A DNA stretch of 64,000 nt from Methanolapillus ohkumae (GTDB lineage: Archaea; Halobacteriota; Methanosarcinia; Methanosarcinales; Methanosarcinaceae): assembly GCF_032594355.1 (NCBI RefSeq), contig NZ_CP131061.1, positions 496,001-560,000 of the forward strand. The letters are read 5' to 3'. The translations under genes and the position numbers were made by a program. The notes under the pieces were generated by a model. The model ran no database searches, was not told the origin of the DNA, and was given only the letters and a program-made list of their open reading frames with translations. Below, one piece after another: positions 7,423-16,925 of the stretch (within the stretch, counting starts at the first letter, position 1; each line of letters opens with the position of its first letter).

Positions 7423-10096
7423 CCTCTTCCTCCTCTTCAAAATCATATAATCCTTCTTCTCGAAGTTTAACGGCATTGAGAACGTAGATTATTTTTGATT
7501 TATCATTTGTAATATCCTCACAGGGAGTTGATGAACGCGGGAAAGCTAATCCAAGTCCGTAATAAATTTGATCTAAGATTTCTCCATTTATTTCAGGTCG
7601 AATAAAATACAACATTAACAGGGGGTTTCTACCAGGTATAAGAAATTTCTCATCAGGGACACTTATGTTTGGTTTATCTGGTCTTTTTTCACGAAATTCA
7701 TTGATAATCCGAGATACTTCGATGGAATCTAATCCCCTTGAAGAAAAACCTTTAGGTCTTACTCTGGCTCGAGAGCCACCAATACGCAATGTTTTTGAAT
7801 TGTATTTATCGGACTCTCTCTCAAGTGGAATATGTTCCACGTTATATGTTTTTATTTTATCTTTTTTACCTTCAGGAATTGAAACGTCCCAATATTTTAA
7901 ATTTTCAGATTTTTCAATAAAATCAATTAAACCAATTTTATTTAATTTAATATCTAGAGGATGATTTGCATAACTGTTTAGAACTTCAATAATAAGATCT
8001 CTCGGAACATTTTTCCAAATTCTATTTTTTCCATCAAATGAAATAAACGGCTCAATATTTTTCAACAAGGACTCTATACATCGTTTATTTGTGTCGATGT
8101 CAATTGATCTCATTGAGAAATGAGCTGTTTCAATTATATGCCCTGAAACCGAAACACTACGCTCTATCTTACCGGTATACTTCATTTTATTCCTGGCAGT
8201 GATAAGTAATGAATCCGGATGTGCTCTAACCTGCAAACCGAAGTGTTCCGGTTTAGAACCCCACTGATTCATAATGATGACATCTTCTTTGAGCTCATTC
8301 GAAGCATTTGTTACAAATGAATACCAATTCTTCATGTCTTTTGTCATCCAAATTTTTACCAAATCGACATATCCATCCCGATACCCAAACCATCTTGCCA
8401 TTTGCATTAATGTATCATACATTTTTGAAGAACGATAGAAATAACTTACACAAAGGCCTTCCAGAGTAAGCCCTCTGGAAAGACTATTTCCACCTATTGC
8501 AATTATATTTGCACCGGATTTATAACTTCCATAATCTAACCGGGATTGAGAACTTTGGTTAATTTTTTTAATCTCGCAAGATATAACCTCTTTTTCTAAA
8601 TTGTGTTGGATGGTTTCCCAATCAATTTTTTCCTCAAGGTCATATTTATCGAAAACTGCTCTAAAAAAATGAATCACTGAATAATTGAGAGCTTCTTCCT
8701 CTGGTAATTTTGAATAAAGCCTGATGTCTTTTTGTATGTTTAACATCCATTCATTTGCGAGGTCAAAAACCTGATTTTGGACATTTGTATAGTGACTGAC
8801 ATTGATTAACATCGATTTGTGCTTTGAAATTTGGCGTCTTTGGTTTCGAATAATGTTTGAAAGCAAATAATATGCTACAGCTTCTTTTAAACTATCTGGG
8901 AGTTCTTCGATAATTTCCAAACTTTTTGCTTTCCCTCGAAAAAGATCACCCATCTCAGTTTCAATGATTATCTTAATCATATTCTCATTTAATGGTTCTT
9001 CTCCAAACACTTTATCAGGGCCTACATAGTTTGATGGTGGTTTTAACAAATAAATGAAATCACGCGGAAACAAATCCTCTCCTACCATCTCATCATTACT
9101 TGACGGGTCAATGAATATATTTGCAAAAGGAGTAGCTGTAATTCCGACATAAGCTGCCTTTGTAAACAATTTCAGAAGATTTCGAATGGATTTGTTGATT
9201 GCAGTAATATCATCTGATTTGGTATTAACCGAGGCATTATCTGCTTCATCGTCCAACAAAAGTAACGGATAGTCAATTTTTCCACTGCTATCTGTGTTAT
9301 ATGCCTTCAGCCAGTCATGCAAATTTTCAAGAATCGCTTTGTTCTTTTTAACAACAAACAGAACAGTTCCGGTTGCATTTGAAATACTCCAGTTCAAATT
9401 CATTAAAACATTATGATTAAAATCCCTCTTTACAGACGTAAAAGAGGTTGGAAACTTTTTATTATTGCCTGAATAATTTCCGACCCCCTTTACTCTGATC
9501 TCTGAAGTTTTACTCAAAGCATCTTGACTACTTCTTCCAACAAAACCAGCATCTAATCGCTCTTGTGTTTGCTGTCTCAAGCTTTCAATTGTCCCTGTCA
9601 TAAGTATAATTACTTTAAAACCAAAATCTGCGGCCTTATTACAAATCGCTGTATAATTAGCGGTTTTTCCGGATTGTACATCTCCTAAAATTAATCCTCT
9701 TCTTTGCCAATGTTTATCTTTTTTTGGGTCTCCTATTAAATCTAATATTTCATCTGAGTCTATATTTAATGTCGAAATCAGTTTACTATTCCATGATAAA
9801 TCATATTGAAGATAAGCAGCATATCTGTTCCAATAATACATTTCTTCTGTTGATTTTCTGTTTTTAACCCATGGTTCATATGTATTATCATCTACGACAG
9901 AAGTACCAATTTCAACAGAAATTAAAATATCGGAATGAATATTTTGGATGGCTATTTTAAAATCCTCGTCCGTAATGCCACACACATCTCTGTATCTACT
10001 GACAATGATTTCCACATCTTTTTCAGAAGGGATTGAATCTGGATAACGTGTCCTGATTACGGTTTTGACAATATTCTCAAATTCCTCTTTACTCAT
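7412..10096 (-). CDS. Z1-domain helicase-like ATPase of a restriction cassette
   Basis: An 894-aa superfamily 2-like ATPase with a Z1 domain. The Walker A region GDVQSGKTANY lies near residue 138, a motif I-like MTGT segment follows, and the DEAD-like box reads LLLLDDEADNAS near residue 280. GITATPFAN (motif III-like) and the Z1 signature IIAIGGNSLSRGLTLEG...QMARWFGYRDGY come near residues 530-575. The C-terminus is strongly acidic. Z1 proteins are known from cassettes encoding a GHKL ATPase, a PD-(D/E)XK protein, AIPR and Vsr, and are taken to be the DNA-translocating motor. Its start overlaps the stop of the GHKL gene by 4 bases (ATGA), so the two are co-translated. Confidence 0.9.
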   Translation of the reverse strand: MSKEEFENIVKTVIRTRYPDSIPSEKDVEIIVSRYRDVCGITDEDFKIAIQNIHSDILISVEIGTSVVDDNTYEPWVKNRKSTEEMYYWNRYAAYLQYDLSWNSKLISTLNIDSDEILDLIGDPKKDKHWQRRGLILGDVQSGKTANYTAICNKAADFGFKVIILMTGTIESLRQQTQERLDAGFVGRSSQDALSKTSEIRVKGVGNYSGNNKKFPTSFTSVKRDFNHNVLMNLNWSISNATGTVLFVVKKNKAILENLHDWLKAYNTDSSGKIDYPLLLLDDEADNASVNTKSDDITAINKSIRNLLKLFTKAAYVGITATPFANIFIDPSSNDEMVGEDLFPRDFIYLLKPPSNYVGPDKVFGEEPLNENMIKIIIETEMGDLFRGKAKSLEIIEELPDSLKEAVAYYLLSNIIRNQRRQISKHKSMLINVSHYTNVQNQVFDLANEWMLNIQKDIRLYSKLPEEEALNYSVIHFFRAVFDKYDLEEKIDWETIQHNLEKEVISCEIKKINQSSQSRLDYGSYKSGANIIAIGGNSLSRGLTLEGLCVSYFYRSSKMYDTLMQMARWFGYRDGYVDLVKIWMTKDMKNWYSFVTNASNELKEDVIIMNQWGSKPEHFGLQVRAHPDSLLITARNKMKYTGKIERSVSVSGHIIETAHFSMRSIDIDTNKRCIESLLKNIEPFISFDGKNRIWKNVPRDLIIEVLNSYANHPLDIKLNKIGLIDFIEKSENLKYWDVSIPEGKKDKIKTYNVEHIPLERESDKYNSKTLRIGGSRARVRPKGFSSRGLDSIEVSRIINEFREKRPDKPNISVPDEKFLIPGRNPLLMLYFIRPEINGEILDQIYYGLGLAFPRSSTPCEDITNDKSKIIYVLNAVKLREEGLYDFEEEEEDDE

Positions 10097-11568
10097 CTTC
10101 TTGCATCCTGTAATATTCGTTCAAATTCATCCGGATAACTTCCATATGGTTCCGTAATTTTCAAAACATTTATAATTTCAATTTTTTCTTCAAAAGATTG
10201 ATCATCTGCAGATATGATATTGAACAAAAGCGTTTTAAGTTGTTTTAATATCAACTCTTCATCATCCATCAAAAATTTCTCATCATTATTTAAATCAGCA
10301 TAAAGAGCATTTAATGGAATGTTTGAGCCAATCATATCTAAAAATCGGTCAAACAGTTTCAACGAGTCCTTATCCATTTTTTCTTTGATTATTTGGACAA
10401 GTGGATATTTTTTGTTTATTTCATAACGAATTCCTTCTCTTTCAGATATTCGATCCCACAAATGAATTAATTCATCATCCGTCTCTTTTTTTCCTCGATA
10501 TGTCCAAGTCCTTTTGCTATGGGTTGAATTGTTATTTACAATCCGTTTCAAATTTTTTCGTACAATTTCAGGGGGAATTGCCGTTGATTTTTTAATATCC
10601 AATGTCCATAAATCATCTAAAGAATTTGGGATATCTACACGGATTCGGGACAATTTTGACATTTCTTCTTTTCGATGTAGTCTAAACCATGTTGCCCAAA
10701 CAAGAAGACGTTTATTTCGGTAAACATAAAACCCCTGATTTTTTCGTAATCCTTCTTTGCCCCCCAAAGCTTCTAATTCTTCTTTTGTTAATTTGGATGG
10801 GTGTGGTAAAACATAGGACCGTATATCCACTACGGATCTATCTATTCGGATTTTTTCATCATCTTGGGTTACTAAACTATTCTTCGTAAAAAAAGGATCG
10901 TTCGCTTCAATTATATTTTCGTTCAAGTAAATTTTAATTTTTTGAAGTCCGAACTCCCCTGAAATGTATCGATGAAAAACTAATGCAATGTGTTCTCGAA
11001 CATTGTCCATTTTGTCGGAAAATGCTCGTTCGATACTTGTATCGTCCAATCCGATAATTAATCGGTCAATCTTTGTCCAAATTACAACTGTGCCGTTTTT
11101 TAGTTTTTTTAATTCATCTATTAGAGGCAATTTTCTTTGTTCATTTTCTTCCAGATTCCTTAATGTCCATTTTCCGGTTTTATTAATGTAATCCAGGTCC
11201 CAACATCTTGCCTCAATTTTCGAGTTCTTTTTTGTAGCTACTGTCAAACATCGACATTGAGACATTGATGCTGTTTTTAGTCCTAAGCCAAATCTGCCCA
11301 AATCATTATCTTTCCGTTGTAAAAGAGGACTGGTGCTTCCATATCTCATGGCTTCATTCAATTCGTCGGAATTCATTCCTTCACCGTCATCCAATATGGC
11401 AATAAATGGTTCCGTTCCAAAAGGGGAAAATCGAATTTTTACATTTTCAGCATTAGCTGAAATGCTATTATCAATTATGTCTGCAACAGCTGCCTCTGTT
11501 GTATATCCGATAGATCGAATAGATTCCATTAAAATCGGTGCACTTGGTGGAAGGTCAATATCATCCAT
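10093..11568 (-). CDS. GHKL (MORC/MutL-like) ATPase
   Basis: A 491-aa ATPase of the GHKL (Gyrase-Hsp90-histidine kinase-MutL) fold. The N-box reads EAAVADIIDNSISANA (near residue 29), the G1 box DDGEGM (near 60), and the G2 box GRFGLGLKTAS (near 92). The following S5-like region and helical C-terminus resemble the prokaryotic MORC/MutL-like ATPases found in restriction-modification contexts. It probably acts as an ATP-driven clamp or switch for the Z1 motor and nuclease. It is 4 bases overlapped with the Z1 gene downstream, while Vsr lies about 100 bases upstream, so all five reverse-strand genes may form one operon. Confidence 0.9.
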   Translation of the reverse strand: MDDIDLPPSAPILMESIRSIGYTTEAAVADIIDNSISANAENVKIRFSPFGTEPFIAILDDGEGMNSDELNEAMRYGSTSPLLQRKDNDLGRFGLGLKTASMSQCRCLTVATKKNSKIEARCWDLDYINKTGKWTLRNLEENEQRKLPLIDELKKLKNGTVVIWTKIDRLIIGLDDTSIERAFSDKMDNVREHIALVFHRYISGEFGLQKIKIYLNENIIEANDPFFTKNSLVTQDDEKIRIDRSVVDIRSYVLPHPSKLTKEELEALGGKEGLRKNQGFYVYRNKRLLVWATWFRLHRKEEMSKLSRIRVDIPNSLDDLWTLDIKKSTAIPPEIVRKNLKRIVNNNSTHSKRTWTYRGKKETDDELIHLWDRISEREGIRYEINKKYPLVQIIKEKMDKDSLKLFDRFLDMIGSNIPLNALYADLNNDEKFLMDDEELILKQLKTLLFNIISADDQSFEEKIEIINVLKITEPYGSYPDEFERILQDARR

Positions 11569-11669
11569 TTTTATCTACTACAAATAGTTATAATAAATTA
11601 GAATAAAATTATATTGATTCGTAAAAAATATTATTTAAACGTTTTCCTACATATTTCTAAAAAATTATT

Positions 11670-12095
11670 TCATCTAAGAATCCTACAAGCCCAAATCACT
11701 TTCTCAATCTCTCCGACACACTCACTTGTATTTTTTTTGATGTTTTTCCCCCAAAACCTTAAAACAAACCACCCATCATTTTGTAGTGTTTTATTAACTT
11801 CTACATCTCGTTCCATATTCTTTTCAATTTTTGGAATCCAAAATTCTTGCCGTGTTTTGATTTCATTCCTTTTAATTTCCCAATTCCATCCATGGAAAAA
11901 TTCACTATCGCAAAATATAGCGATTTTTTCTTCATAAAATACAATATCCGGCTTTCCAAAAACGGATTTGTCATTAGTTGTGAAAGCGTATCCCTTTTCG
12001 GCTAAGGCTTCTTGAAGAATATGCTCAATTTTGCTGCCTTTGTTTTTCACGGCTTGCATATTCTTTTTTCTTTGCTCAGGGGTTAGCTTATCCAT
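11670..12095 (-). CDS. vsr: Very-short-patch (Vsr) mismatch endonuclease
   Basis: A 141-aa protein with the Vsr-type architecture. An N-terminal region like PEQRKKNMQAVKNKGSKIE stands for the usual RS-x-MRSKDT-x-PE start. The catalytic GKPDIVF segment has the metal-binding Asp near residue 50, then comes FCDSEFFHGWNWE, and the C-terminus carries KNMERD and GWFVLRFWG. Vsr nicks T:G mismatches that arise by deamination of 5-methylcytosine, so its presence fits the C5-cytosine methyltransferase at the other end of the island. The usual Cys/His pattern around the second motif is reduced. It is the first gene of the reverse-strand set. A T-rich 100-base gap separates it from the GHKL gene. Confidence 0.88.
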   Translation of the reverse strand: MDKLTPEQRKKNMQAVKNKGSKIEHILQEALAEKGYAFTTNDKSVFGKPDIVFYEEKIAIFCDSEFFHGWNWEIKRNEIKTRQEFWIPKIEKNMERDVEVNKTLQNDGWFVLRFWGKNIKKNTSECVGEIEKVIWACRILR

Positions 12096-12324
12096 AAAAA
12101 TTCCTCTTTTTGAAAAAGTATGGGTTCAAAAAAATGATCTTGATTTTTGAACACAACCTAAAAATGGATTGTATAAAAAAATAATTTTTAATAATTTCAT
12201 GTTTATGTTTTTATCAAACATATGACTTTGAGATCAAGAAAATACTTATGTTATCAGTTATATTAAAAAATAATTATTTCAAAGGTCTGTTTTTTAGGTA
12301 TTACAATCAACAAAGAGTTTTAAA

Positions 12325-12948
12325 ATGGTGTGGAGAATATCGAAGGATGAGGTTTAGTACGAACGTAGGCGGGCACATGGCTACTGGTATACGGTTACTT
12401 GCAATGGCAATGATGAAGTATACAATCACCGTGGTTTACCTCATGAACAGGACTTATCTCCTTTGATAGGATCCCGTCTTTCAAATTGTCTATTTAATAA
12501 AAATAGGTACAATAAACCATCATCTTCTACATCGACTTCCCTCCAATATGATACGCCGAAGATTTTTCCTGACTCTAAATCATCACCGAAGTCTCTAATT
12601 CTACAAAATGATGAAAATTTATTCTTTTGTTGTTGTGAGACTATTGGATTATGTACAAAGTGTGGTGAAGAGCATGAACTTACTTATCATAACAAGGGGG
12701 TTCTTTGCGAAAAATGCTATTGGGTATATAGTTTTTCTGAAAAAAATAAGAACAATCCATCCAATTCCAATATTAAACAAAACAATAAAATAGAAAAGTC
12801 ATCTTCTATTGTCACTTCAGAGAATAACAATAAAATCCATATGGAAAATAAACCCAGGTATGGAGTTCTTATAACGTGTTTAACTCTTATGTTGATTGTA
12901 CTTTTGTTTTTATGGGAACTTTTGATTCTGATTTTCAAAACAATGTAA
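12325..12948 (+). CDS. Hypothetical zinc-ribbon/membrane protein with an in-frame UAG codon
   Basis: Not recognised. From ATG 12325 the frame runs MVWRISKDEV, then TAG at 12355-12357 (codon 11), then continues without another stop to TAA at 12946-12948, for 207 residues if the amber is read. Without read-through, no ATG or GTG precedes a TTG at 12463 in this frame. After the amber there is a Tyr/His-rich segment containing one Cys, then a Ser/Asn-rich linker, a double CxxC pair (CTKCGEE and CEKCYW, likely a zinc ribbon), a second Asn-rich linker and one C-terminal membrane helix ending in IFKTM. Either a pyrrolysine-containing or a decayed gene. It is AT-rich and diverges from vsr, so it may belong to the foreign island. 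A strong terminator follows. Confidence 0.5.
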
Positions 12949-12965
12949 TAAATTGATATTTGTTA

Positions 12966-12996
12966 CGGGACAGAAAATTCTGTCCCCGCCTTTTTC
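12966..12996 (+). terminator. Terminator with GGGACAGAA stem
   Basis: Perfect 9-bp arms (GGGACAGAA at 12967-12975 and TTCTGTCCC at 12978-12986) are followed by a T-run. Nearly the same stem is used after the DUF1254 gene at 42937-42959. Confidence 0.65.
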
Positions 12997-13001
12997 TCCG
13001 G

Positions 13002-13010
13002 TTATATATT
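13002..13010 (+). promoter_or_regulatory. TATA box for glyA
   Basis: TTATATATT about 110 bases before the glyA ATG is the best box A candidate and would give a leader of about 85 nt. Confidence 0.4.
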
Positions 13011-13114
13011 TATATTTTAATCATTTTTTACCCATATCTTTAAAAAACCCAAAAACTTTAAAGAATACATCCTTTAAATCTCATTTTTAACCTTATCAAA
13101 AAGAGGAAACCCTT

Positions 13115-14350
13115 ATGTCTTATCTTGAAAAAGCAGACCCCGAAATGGCACAAGTTTTTGAAAAAGAAATGGTGCGCCAGGAAACCCGCCTCGACTTAAT
13201 CGCGTCCGAAAATTATGCGAGCTTTGCCGTCATGGAAGCCATGGGCAGCATTCTCACCAACAAATACGCCGAAGGCTATCCCGGCAACCGGTATTACGGC
13301 GGCTGCGAAAATATGGATTTGGCGGAAAACTTAGCGATTTCCCGCGCGAAACAAATGTTTGGCGCCGAACACGTCAACGTTCAGCCACACTCGGGCTCCG
13401 GCGCAAACATGGCGGTCTACTTCTCCGTCTTAAAACCGGGAGACACCATCCTTTCTATGAATCTCTCCGAAGGCGGACACCTTTCCCACGGAAGTCCGGT
13501 CAGCTTCTCCGGACAACTCTATAACATTGTTCCCTATGGCGTCGACCGCACAACCGAAATGATTGACTACGACGAATTAGAGCGGCTCGCCAAAGAACAC
13601 AAACCCAAAATGATTGTCTGCGGCGCATCCGCCTACTCCCGAATTATTGATTTCAAACGCTTCTCCGAAATCGCGGCCGGCGTGGATGCGTACCTTCTCG
13701 CCGACATCGCCCACATCGCGGGACTCGTCGTCGCCGGCGCTCACCCAAGTCCCATTCCGTATGCGGACTTCGTCACCACCACAACCCACAAAACCCTGCG
13801 CGGTCCTCGCGGCGGAATGATTTTGTGCAAATCCGAATTCGCAAAAGCGGTCGACAAATCCGTTTTCCCGGGAACCCAAGGCGGTCCCTTGATGAACAAC
13901 ATCGCCGCAAAGGCGGTCGCGTTTAAAGAAGCCCTCACGGATGGCTTTAAGAAAGACCAAATTCAAACCGTGAAGAACGCGAAAGTCGTCGCCGACACCT
14001 TGTCCGAAAAAGGATTTAGAATTGTCTCCGGCGGAACCGACAACCATCTCATGCTCATTGATTTGACGGCCTACAACATCACCGGCAAAGATGCCGAAGC
14101 CGCATGCGCCAAATCCGGAATCGTTTTGAATATGAACACCATTCCGTTTGACAAACAAAAAGCGTTTATCGCCAGTGGAATTCGTGTCGGAACCCCGGCG
14201 GCCACCACAAGAGGCATGAAGGAACCGGAAATGAAAATCGTCGCCGACGTGATTTCCCGCGCCGTGAAAAATGCCGGAAACGATGCCGAACTTGAAAAAA
14301 TCCGGATCGACGTCAAAGCGCTGTGCGAAAAATTCCCGGTGTACAAGTAA
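13115..14350 (+). CDS. glyA: Serine hydroxymethyltransferase
   Basis: Pyridoxal-phosphate enzyme that interconverts serine and glycine with transfer of the C1 unit to a pterin carrier. At 411 aa it is of standard length. It shows ASENYAS (residues 27-33), the YAEGYPGNRYYGG motif, LNMNTIPFD and the cofactor-binding lysine in TTTTHKTLRGPRGG (near residue 224). In Methanosarcina barkeri the homologous enzyme is tetrahydrofolate-specific, and the folD and folP genes directly downstream support the same here. A 10-bp GC-rich terminator follows, so folD has its own promoter or depends on read-through. The GC-richer codon use matches the core genes. Confidence 0.97.
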   Translation: MSYLEKADPEMAQVFEKEMVRQETRLDLIASENYASFAVMEAMGSILTNKYAEGYPGNRYYGGCENMDLAENLAISRAKQMFGAEHVNVQPHSGSGANMAVYFSVLKPGDTILSMNLSEGGHLSHGSPVSFSGQLYNIVPYGVDRTTEMIDYDELERLAKEHKPKMIVCGASAYSRIIDFKRFSEIAAGVDAYLLADIAHIAGLVVAGAHPSPIPYADFVTTTTHKTLRGPRGGMILCKSEFAKAVDKSVFPGTQGGPLMNNIAAKAVAFKEALTDGFKKDQIQTVKNAKVVADTLSEKGFRIVSGGTDNHLMLIDLTAYNITGKDAEAACAKSGIVLNMNTIPFDKQKAFIASGIRVGTPAATTRGMKEPEMKIVADVISRAVKNAGNDAELEKIRIDVKALCEKFPVYK

Positions 14351-14376
14351 GCCAAAAAGCAAAATTAAAACTTTAA

Positions 14377-14408
14377 ATAAACCGGCAGGAGCCGGTTTAT
14401 GCTGTTTT
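14377..14408 (+). terminator. Terminator of glyA
   Basis: A perfect 10-bp stem (ATAAACCGGC at 14377-14386, loop AGGA, GCCGGTTTAT at 14391-14400) is followed by a T-rich tract. Confidence 0.8.
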
Positions 14409-14544
14409 TTATTTGCTTTTCTTTTTTGTGTTTTGCATCTCATGTTTTACATTTTTTACTTTCTTTCATCTCTTTCAATTTCATCTCAATCATTATCTCA
14501 ATCATTATTTCAATCATCATCTCAATCAAAAATTGGTAATTTTC

Positions 14545-15408
14545 ATGTCGGACGCAATGGATTCTTCAAAAATAATCGATGGAAAAGCCGTGGCTCAAAA
14601 AGTGGAAGCTGAAGTCTCAAAAGCTGTCGCCGCGCTCAAAGAAAAAGGAATTTTTCCCAAACTTGTGACCGTTTTGGTCGGAGAAGATCCCGCCTCTCAA
14701 ATGTATGTGCGGATGAAACACAAAGCCTGCGAGCGGGTCGGAATTTTAGCCAGTGATTGTCTCCTTTCGGCAACGATTTCCGAAAAAGAGCTTTTGGATG
14801 TAATTTTGTCTCTTAACGCCGACAAAACCGTCTCCTCTATTTTAGTTCAGTTGCCGCTTCCCAAGCACATCTGCGCGCAAACCGTCATGAACGCGATTGA
14901 TCCGAAAAAAGATGCGGACGGCTTTCATCCGTTCAATATGGGAAACCTGCTCATCAACGAAGAAGGATTGGTCCCCTGCACGCCCAAAGGCATTATCCGG
15001 CTCCTTGAGGAATACAAAATCGATGTGCAAGGCAAAAACGCGGTCGTGGTCGGGCACAGTAACGTCGTCGGGAAACCAATGGCGGCCATGCTTCTGAACC
15101 GAAACGCCACCGTTTCCGTCTGCCACATTTTTACAAAAGATTTAAAATCCTATACGATCAATGCCGATATTCTCGTGATCGGCGTCGGGGTTAAGCATTT
15201 GATCCAAGAAGATATGGTCAAATCCGGTGTTGTTGTTTTTGATGTCGGCATCAATCAAGACGCGACCGGGACGCATGGCGATGTCGATTTTGCGAATGTG
15301 ATTCATAAAGCGTCTCTCATCACACCGGTTCCGGGTGGCGTCGGGCCGATGACGATCGCAATTTTAATGACGCATGTTGTCCAGTGCGCAAAACTTGTCG
15401 CTTTGTAA
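14545..15408 (+). CDS. folD: Bifunctional methylene-THF dehydrogenase / methenyl-THF cyclohydrolase
   Basis: FolD oxidises methylene-tetrahydrofolate with NADP and hydrolyses methenyl-THF to formyl-THF, supplying formyl groups for purine synthesis. The 287-aa protein from ATG 14545 has family length. It shows VLVGEDPASQMYVRMKHKAC with the catalytic Lys and Tyr, the QLPLPKH motif, DADGFHPFNMG, CTPKG, the Rossmann segment VVVGHSNVVGKPMA and the C-terminal PVPGGVGPMT. A longer start at 14413 would add a hydrophobic low-complexity stretch made of CAATC-like DNA repeats and is rejected. Methanogens mainly use tetrahydromethanopterin, so this cluster indicates a parallel folate system. Confidence 0.95.
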   Translation: MSDAMDSSKIIDGKAVAQKVEAEVSKAVAALKEKGIFPKLVTVLVGEDPASQMYVRMKHKACERVGILASDCLLSATISEKELLDVILSLNADKTVSSILVQLPLPKHICAQTVMNAIDPKKDADGFHPFNMGNLLINEEGLVPCTPKGIIRLLEEYKIDVQGKNAVVVGHSNVVGKPMAAMLLNRNATVSVCHIFTKDLKSYTINADILVIGVGVKHLIQEDMVKSGVVVFDVGINQDATGTHGDVDFANVIHKASLITPVPGGVGPMTIAILMTHVVQCAKLVAL

Positions 15409-15420
15409 CACACTCTCCTA

Positions 15421-15470
<50 letters not shown>

Positions 15471-15482
15471 GGTCGGGATTTA

Positions 15483-16319
15483 TTGGTCTTTCAAACAAAA
15501 ATATGCGGTCTGAAAATCGGCGGTTCCCATCCGCCGCTTGTGATGGGCGTCCTGAATTTAAGTCCCGAATCTTTTTATCAAAAATCTGTTTATGATCCGA
15601 AATCACTCCTGGGCGCGGCTCAAAAAATGGTTGATGACGGCGCGTCCATGATTGACATCGGTGCCCGATCGACCGCGCCGAATTCTTTGCCCATCAGCGT
15701 GGAAGAAGAAAAAAAGCGTCTCCTCTTTGCGTTAGATATTTTGGCGGACAACATTTCCATTCCGATTTCTGTTGACACAATGTATTCCGAAATCGCGCAT
15801 GCCGCACTTTCCAAAGGGGCTTCCATGATCAATGACATTTCCGGCCTGAAAAATGATCCGGAAATGGCGCGCACGATTGGAGATTTTGACGCGTGTACGG
15901 TTCTTATGGCGACGCAAAAAAGGCCCGGCGATCCGCTTGGAATAAATGCGGTTTTGTCGGCGTTGTCCAATTCCATTTCCATTGCCGAGCAGTCCGGCAT
16001 TGATTCTCAAAAAATAATTTTAGATCCCGGGATTGGGCATTGGATTCCCGAAAAAACGTCGGAATACGATTTTGATATGATTCATCATTTTGACCGCCTG
16101 TCCGCTTTTGAAAAGCCGATTTTGATTGCGGTTTCCAGAAAATCATTTCTAGGCGTAACAACTCAAAAGCCGCCCGAAGGGCGGTTAATTTCCGGAATCG
16201 CCGCCGCAAGCATTGCCGCTTACAAAGGCGGACACATCATCCGAACGCACGATGTTGCTGAAACGGTGGACGCGGTCAAAACCGTGCATGCGATTTTGAC
16301 GAAAAAGCCTGAAAAATGA
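15483..16319 (+). CDS. folP: Dihydropteroate synthase
   Basis: Condenses a pterin pyrophosphate with p-aminobenzoate (or a related acceptor) to make dihydropteroate. TIM-barrel of 278 aa with the family motifs VMGVLNLSPESFY (near residue 20), GASMIDIGARST (near 53), SVDTM (near 95), MINDISG (near 112), LDPGIG (near 180) and ISRK-like VSRKSF (near 218). TTG 15483 is the only start that keeps the N-terminal strand; its ribosome-binding site is poor. Placed after glyA and folD, it completes a tetrahydrofolate C1 cluster of the kind reported for Methanosarcina barkeri. Confidence 0.92.
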   Translation: MVFQTKICGLKIGGSHPPLVMGVLNLSPESFYQKSVYDPKSLLGAAQKMVDDGASMIDIGARSTAPNSLPISVEEEKKRLLFALDILADNISIPISVDTMYSEIAHAALSKGASMINDISGLKNDPEMARTIGDFDACTVLMATQKRPGDPLGINAVLSALSNSISIAEQSGIDSQKIILDPGIGHWIPEKTSEYDFDMIHHFDRLSAFEKPILIAVSRKSFLGVTTQKPPEGRLISGIAAASIAAYKGGHIIRTHDVAETVDAVKTVHAILTKKPEK

Positions 16320-16419
16320 TTGGGCAGCATAATTATTTTGCATTGAACGGACATGTTTTTCATTTTTTGTTTTGTTTTTCATTTTTGTTTTGTTATGTTT
16401 TCATTTTTATTTTTGTTTT

Positions 16420-16740
16420 TTAGTATTGTACCGGCATCTTTTTTGAATTCCATCCGCTCATTCCGCCTTCAATGGAATAAATTTCCGTAAATCCGGATTT
16501 TTCAGCAATTGTTGCGGCTTTTCCGGCCCGAACACCGGATTGGCAATAAAATACAGTGGATTTGGAGGGATCCAATGCTTTTAATTTTGTTTCAAAATCA
16601 GGGTGATTGACATTGATATGGATGGAATTTTGAATGTATCCGGTTGCCCGCTCCTGCGGTGTTCGAACGTCTATGATTTGAATTGTTTTTTCTTGGGACA
16701 GCTTTTGAATTTCAATTGGGGGAAGCACTTTATAGGTCAT
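16420..16740 (-). CDS. Rhodanese-like sulfurtransferase
   Basis: Single-domain rhodanese of 106 aa. The active-site Cys lies in the loop YCQSGVRAGKAA (Cys near residue 67), preceded by IIDVRTPQER (near 22), the usual first motif. Such proteins carry persulfide sulfur for sulfur transfer or detoxification. The CxSGxRA loop is typical of small GlpE/PspE-type enzymes. It is a single gene with T-rich DNA downstream. The ATG at 16740 follows a GGAG-like ribosome-binding site. Confidence 0.9.
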   Translation of the reverse strand: MTYKVLPPIEIQKLSQEKTIQIIDVRTPQERATGYIQNSIHINVNHPDFETKLKALDPSKSTVFYCQSGVRAGKAATIAEKSGFTEIYSIEGGMSGWNSKKMPVQY

Positions 16741-16874
16741 TTTTTATCTCCTCATTTTTCAAAGTTATGGAATTCGGTATGATTTGCAAGTAAAAGATTT
16801 GTTTCATAAATATTTAAATATTTATATATTGTATTATTATAAAAATAGTACACTCTTTAAAATATAAAATTTTG

Positions 16875-16887
16875 ATGCTTGAAGCAT
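16875..16887. promoter_or_regulatory. Palindrome upstream of the membrane protein gene
   Basis: ATGCTTGAAGCAT, extended by imperfect AAATTT arms, lies about 40 bases before the ATG at 16926 and about 45 bases after a TATA-like stretch (TTTATATATTG, near 16818-16832). It could be an operator or a leader hairpin. Confidence 0.3.
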
Positions 16888-16925
16888 AAATTTTATTAAA
16901 ATCGGATTTCATAGGTTTAATTATA

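Noticed and set aside
13577..14443. 288-aa reverse-strand ORF opposite glyA
   Set aside because: A shadow of glyA codon bias; no family features.
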